Source: Agroathelia rolfsii
Lineage: Eukaryota > Basidiomycota > Agaricomycetes > Amylocorticiales > Amylocorticiaceae
Direction of reading: 5' to 3'
Assembly (NCBI GenBank): GCA_018343915.1
Contig: JABRWF010000007.1
Span: forward strand, 2,914,001-2,978,000
Length of the DNA: 64,000 bases
Shown: one piece after another, positions 62,352 through 64,000 of the stretch
Layout of the letters: each line of letters starts with the position of its first letter
Numbering within the stretch: position 1 is the stretch's first letter
Program-made: the position numbers and the translations under genes
Notes under the pieces: model-generated
Database searches by the model: none
Seen by the model: only the letters and a program-made list of their open reading frames with translations
What the model was told of the DNA's origin: nothing

Positions 62352-63471
62352 TCATGCAGTGGGCTGCTTGGCAGCTCCAGGAGCCTTAACCGTAGCAGGA
62401 TCTACCTTTGTCGCCGCCTCAGACTCGCGCTGAATGATCGAATCCGCAATCTTCTTCATCTTCTGCTCGTCGCTAACCATCTTCGCCTGCCACGCCTTAT
62501 GCACCCCGTCCGTCAACTGCCTGCCTACGCCAACTGGCGCCCTCTCCCACCTCGTCAACCTCATACCGACCGCCGCCATTCTGTGCGTGCGAATGTACGC
62601 AATCCACCTCTCAACTACCTCCTGATCCGCATCCCACGCCTTGATCACCCTGCGGTACACCTTGCGCTCAAAGTTCTCCTGCGCCTTCTTGTGCACGAAC
62701 GGCGACTTGGGCACGGTCCACAGGCGGCGCTTGATGGGTAGATGCACAGGCTTGCTTATGGGAATCCCTAGCGCGGCGGCGGTGTGCGACGTAAAGTGCG
62801 TGAAGAGGTCGAGCAGGTTCGGGTGGTACGAACGCAGCTGGAGAGACGCGACGGGCACACCGTGGGTGGGCTTGTGGTAGATAGGCTCGTGCATAGATCG
62901 ACCGTGGATGACGGAACCGCTGTAGGCGAGTTCCTGTTGCTCCGGCGTCAAGTGCGCGGTTGCTTGTGAAATTTGGGAGAGTTGGTCGGAGAGGGAGAAG
63001 AACCTGGTTAAGGATTTTGATTTTTTTGAGCAAAGGGTGAATAGAGCAGAAAGAGGGGCCTTCTCACTCTGCGTCGATGTTATCCACACCCTCTGTGCCG
63101 TCGTCGAGGTTCATTCGCTCAAGTGCCTCTGTGAGTATGCGCTCTTGCTCCTTTGTCAAACTTGGAGGCGCACTGGCGGCCGCGACCGCTCCAGAAGGGC
63201 TTGGTGCCTCTACCGAGGCATTTTTGACGGTTTTCTCAGGCTCGGTTTGTTGTTCTGCAGGCTGAGAAGACTGAGAGGACTGAGCCTGGGGCTCCTCGGA
63301 GGAAGAAGACGAAGAGGATGGTGTTGCCGGAGGAGGCTTAGGTGTGTCTGTGGACTGGTAGCGAGCCCATAGCGCAGCGTTTCTGGGCACTCTAGACGCC
63401 CTCAGGACATTTGTGGACCGAGCTGTTTGCGAGAGCGGCCGTGCGAGCTGAAGCAGACGCGGTAATGACAT
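62352..63471 (-). CDS. RSM10: Mitochondrial ribosomal protein uS10m
   Basis: Two exons (63068-63471, 62352-63003) give 351 aa. It is a subunit of the mitochondrial small ribosomal subunit head, next to uS3 and uS14. An N-terminal presequence rich in Arg, Leu and Ser (SLPRLLQLARPLSQTARSTN) leads to a long Ser/Pro/Gln linker. The uS10 core is VASLQLRSYHPNLLDLFTHF, ALGIPISKPVHLPIKRRLWT, VPKSPFVHKKAQENFERKVY and RVIKAWDADQEVVERWIAYI, matching the S10 fold. Bacterial S10 is about 100 aa, so most of the length is fungal extension: an N-terminal acidic helix (EQERILTEALERMNLDD) and a C-terminal tail of charged and Ala/Pro residues. Confidence 0.9.
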
Positions 63472-64000
63472 TTAGCTGGTCGACAGAAAGAGAGAGCAAG
63501 GCCGAGTCCAAATAAGTCGCGACTGTAAATTGCTCATTTGCATCCGGCATGTTTCTTTCTCTCCGACTGCCACTGCCAATATCACTTGAACAATTTCTTG
63601 CTTTTATCAATAAGGGCTGCTATATTTCTGCGGCATAAGCTGTTAGCTTGAATATGATACTGCTCTCGGGCGTCTTTTCTCCCCTGAGACTGATTCTGTT
63701 CCCCTCAAATGCCTGAGCTTCCCACTAACAGCAACCCGTCATTTTGTGTACCGCTCTTTATAACAGTTGCATACTGCCTGTCGCCAATTTACTTTATTTA
63801 TCTTAATTACTCGTTGCATCTTACTTTCGCCTAGATTTCGGGACTCAATTCTTTGAGATGTATTTTGTAGAGGGCGTTGAACTCGGTCCTCTTCGTCTTC
63901 CTCCCTATTCTCCCTCTCAATCTCTCTTGAGCTGGCATCTTTCCCTTTTCTAGTTCATGATCTTCTGGTGCACTTGACATTGACAGTAGCTGTGTTCCCA
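63472..64000. other. Region upstream of uS10m, window end
   Basis: 529 bases holding the uS10m promoter. A short plus-strand frame from 63859 ends after about 30 codons and could be a first exon of a gene beyond the window, but nothing identifies it. Confidence 0.3.

Overview
The window is nuclear DNA of a filamentous basidiomycete, most likely an Agaricomycete. Genes are broken by many short introns (about 45-75 nt, GT-AG), coding exons lie close together on both strands, and several families are typical of Agaricomycetes (variable F-box proteins, a tandem 7TM-like membrane family, an MLKL-type N-terminal adaptor domain). Exon models were built by hand from splice signals, frame and protein similarity recalled from known families. 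Models called complete have exon sums divisible by three. The exact genus cannot be read from the sequence; a Rhizoctonia/Ceratobasidium-like fungus is a weak guess. Left part (1-6000): a HAPSTR1-like gene cut by the window edge, the mitochondrial rRNA methyltransferase MRM2, an unrecognised probable mitochondrial protein, and a Cdc11/AspA-group septin. A decayed strip follows (6000-11100): an F-box/LRR pseudogene split by a 184-bp MITE, a 307-bp solo LTR with a 5-bp target duplication, and a decayed GNAT acetyltransferase. Then come an AHP1/Prx5-type peroxiredoxin, the DEAH-box helicase PRP43 (copy 1, minus), a 12-exon bifunctional lysine-ketoglutarate reductase/saccharopine dehydrogenase, a RidA-family protein, a KDM4-type JmjC histone demethylase, an intronless F-box-like gene and a membrane-anchored METTL24-like methyltransferase. 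Middle (31000-39200) is gene-poor and AT-rich. It holds three tandem copies of a seven-helix membrane protein family; the outer two are intact and the middle one is broken. A MAM3/CNNM-type transporter gene follows. Right part (42400-64000) has two more PRP43-related genes, both on plus. Copy 2 is intact and shares a nearly identical 1.5-kb tract with the inverted copy 1 about 30 kb away, which suggests gene conversion. Copy 3 keeps the ten-exon structure and open frame but has lost key residues of nearly every helicase motif. Next to copy 3, convergent, lies the most unusual gene: an MLKL-like N-terminal helical domain joined to a kinase-like region and a conserved C-terminal module. The end is housekeeping: epsin (ENTH), proteasome beta-7 (PRE4), Magoh (with a 6-nt microexon), a TFIIIC small subunit divergently paired with Magoh, and mitochondrial ribosomal protein uS10m. 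No CRISPR array, tRNA or rRNA gene was seen. Most core genes act in RNA metabolism (PRP43, Magoh, MRM2, TFIIIC, uS10m), membrane traffic and septation (epsin, septin) or chromatin, and are unrelated neighbours rather than a pathway cluster.
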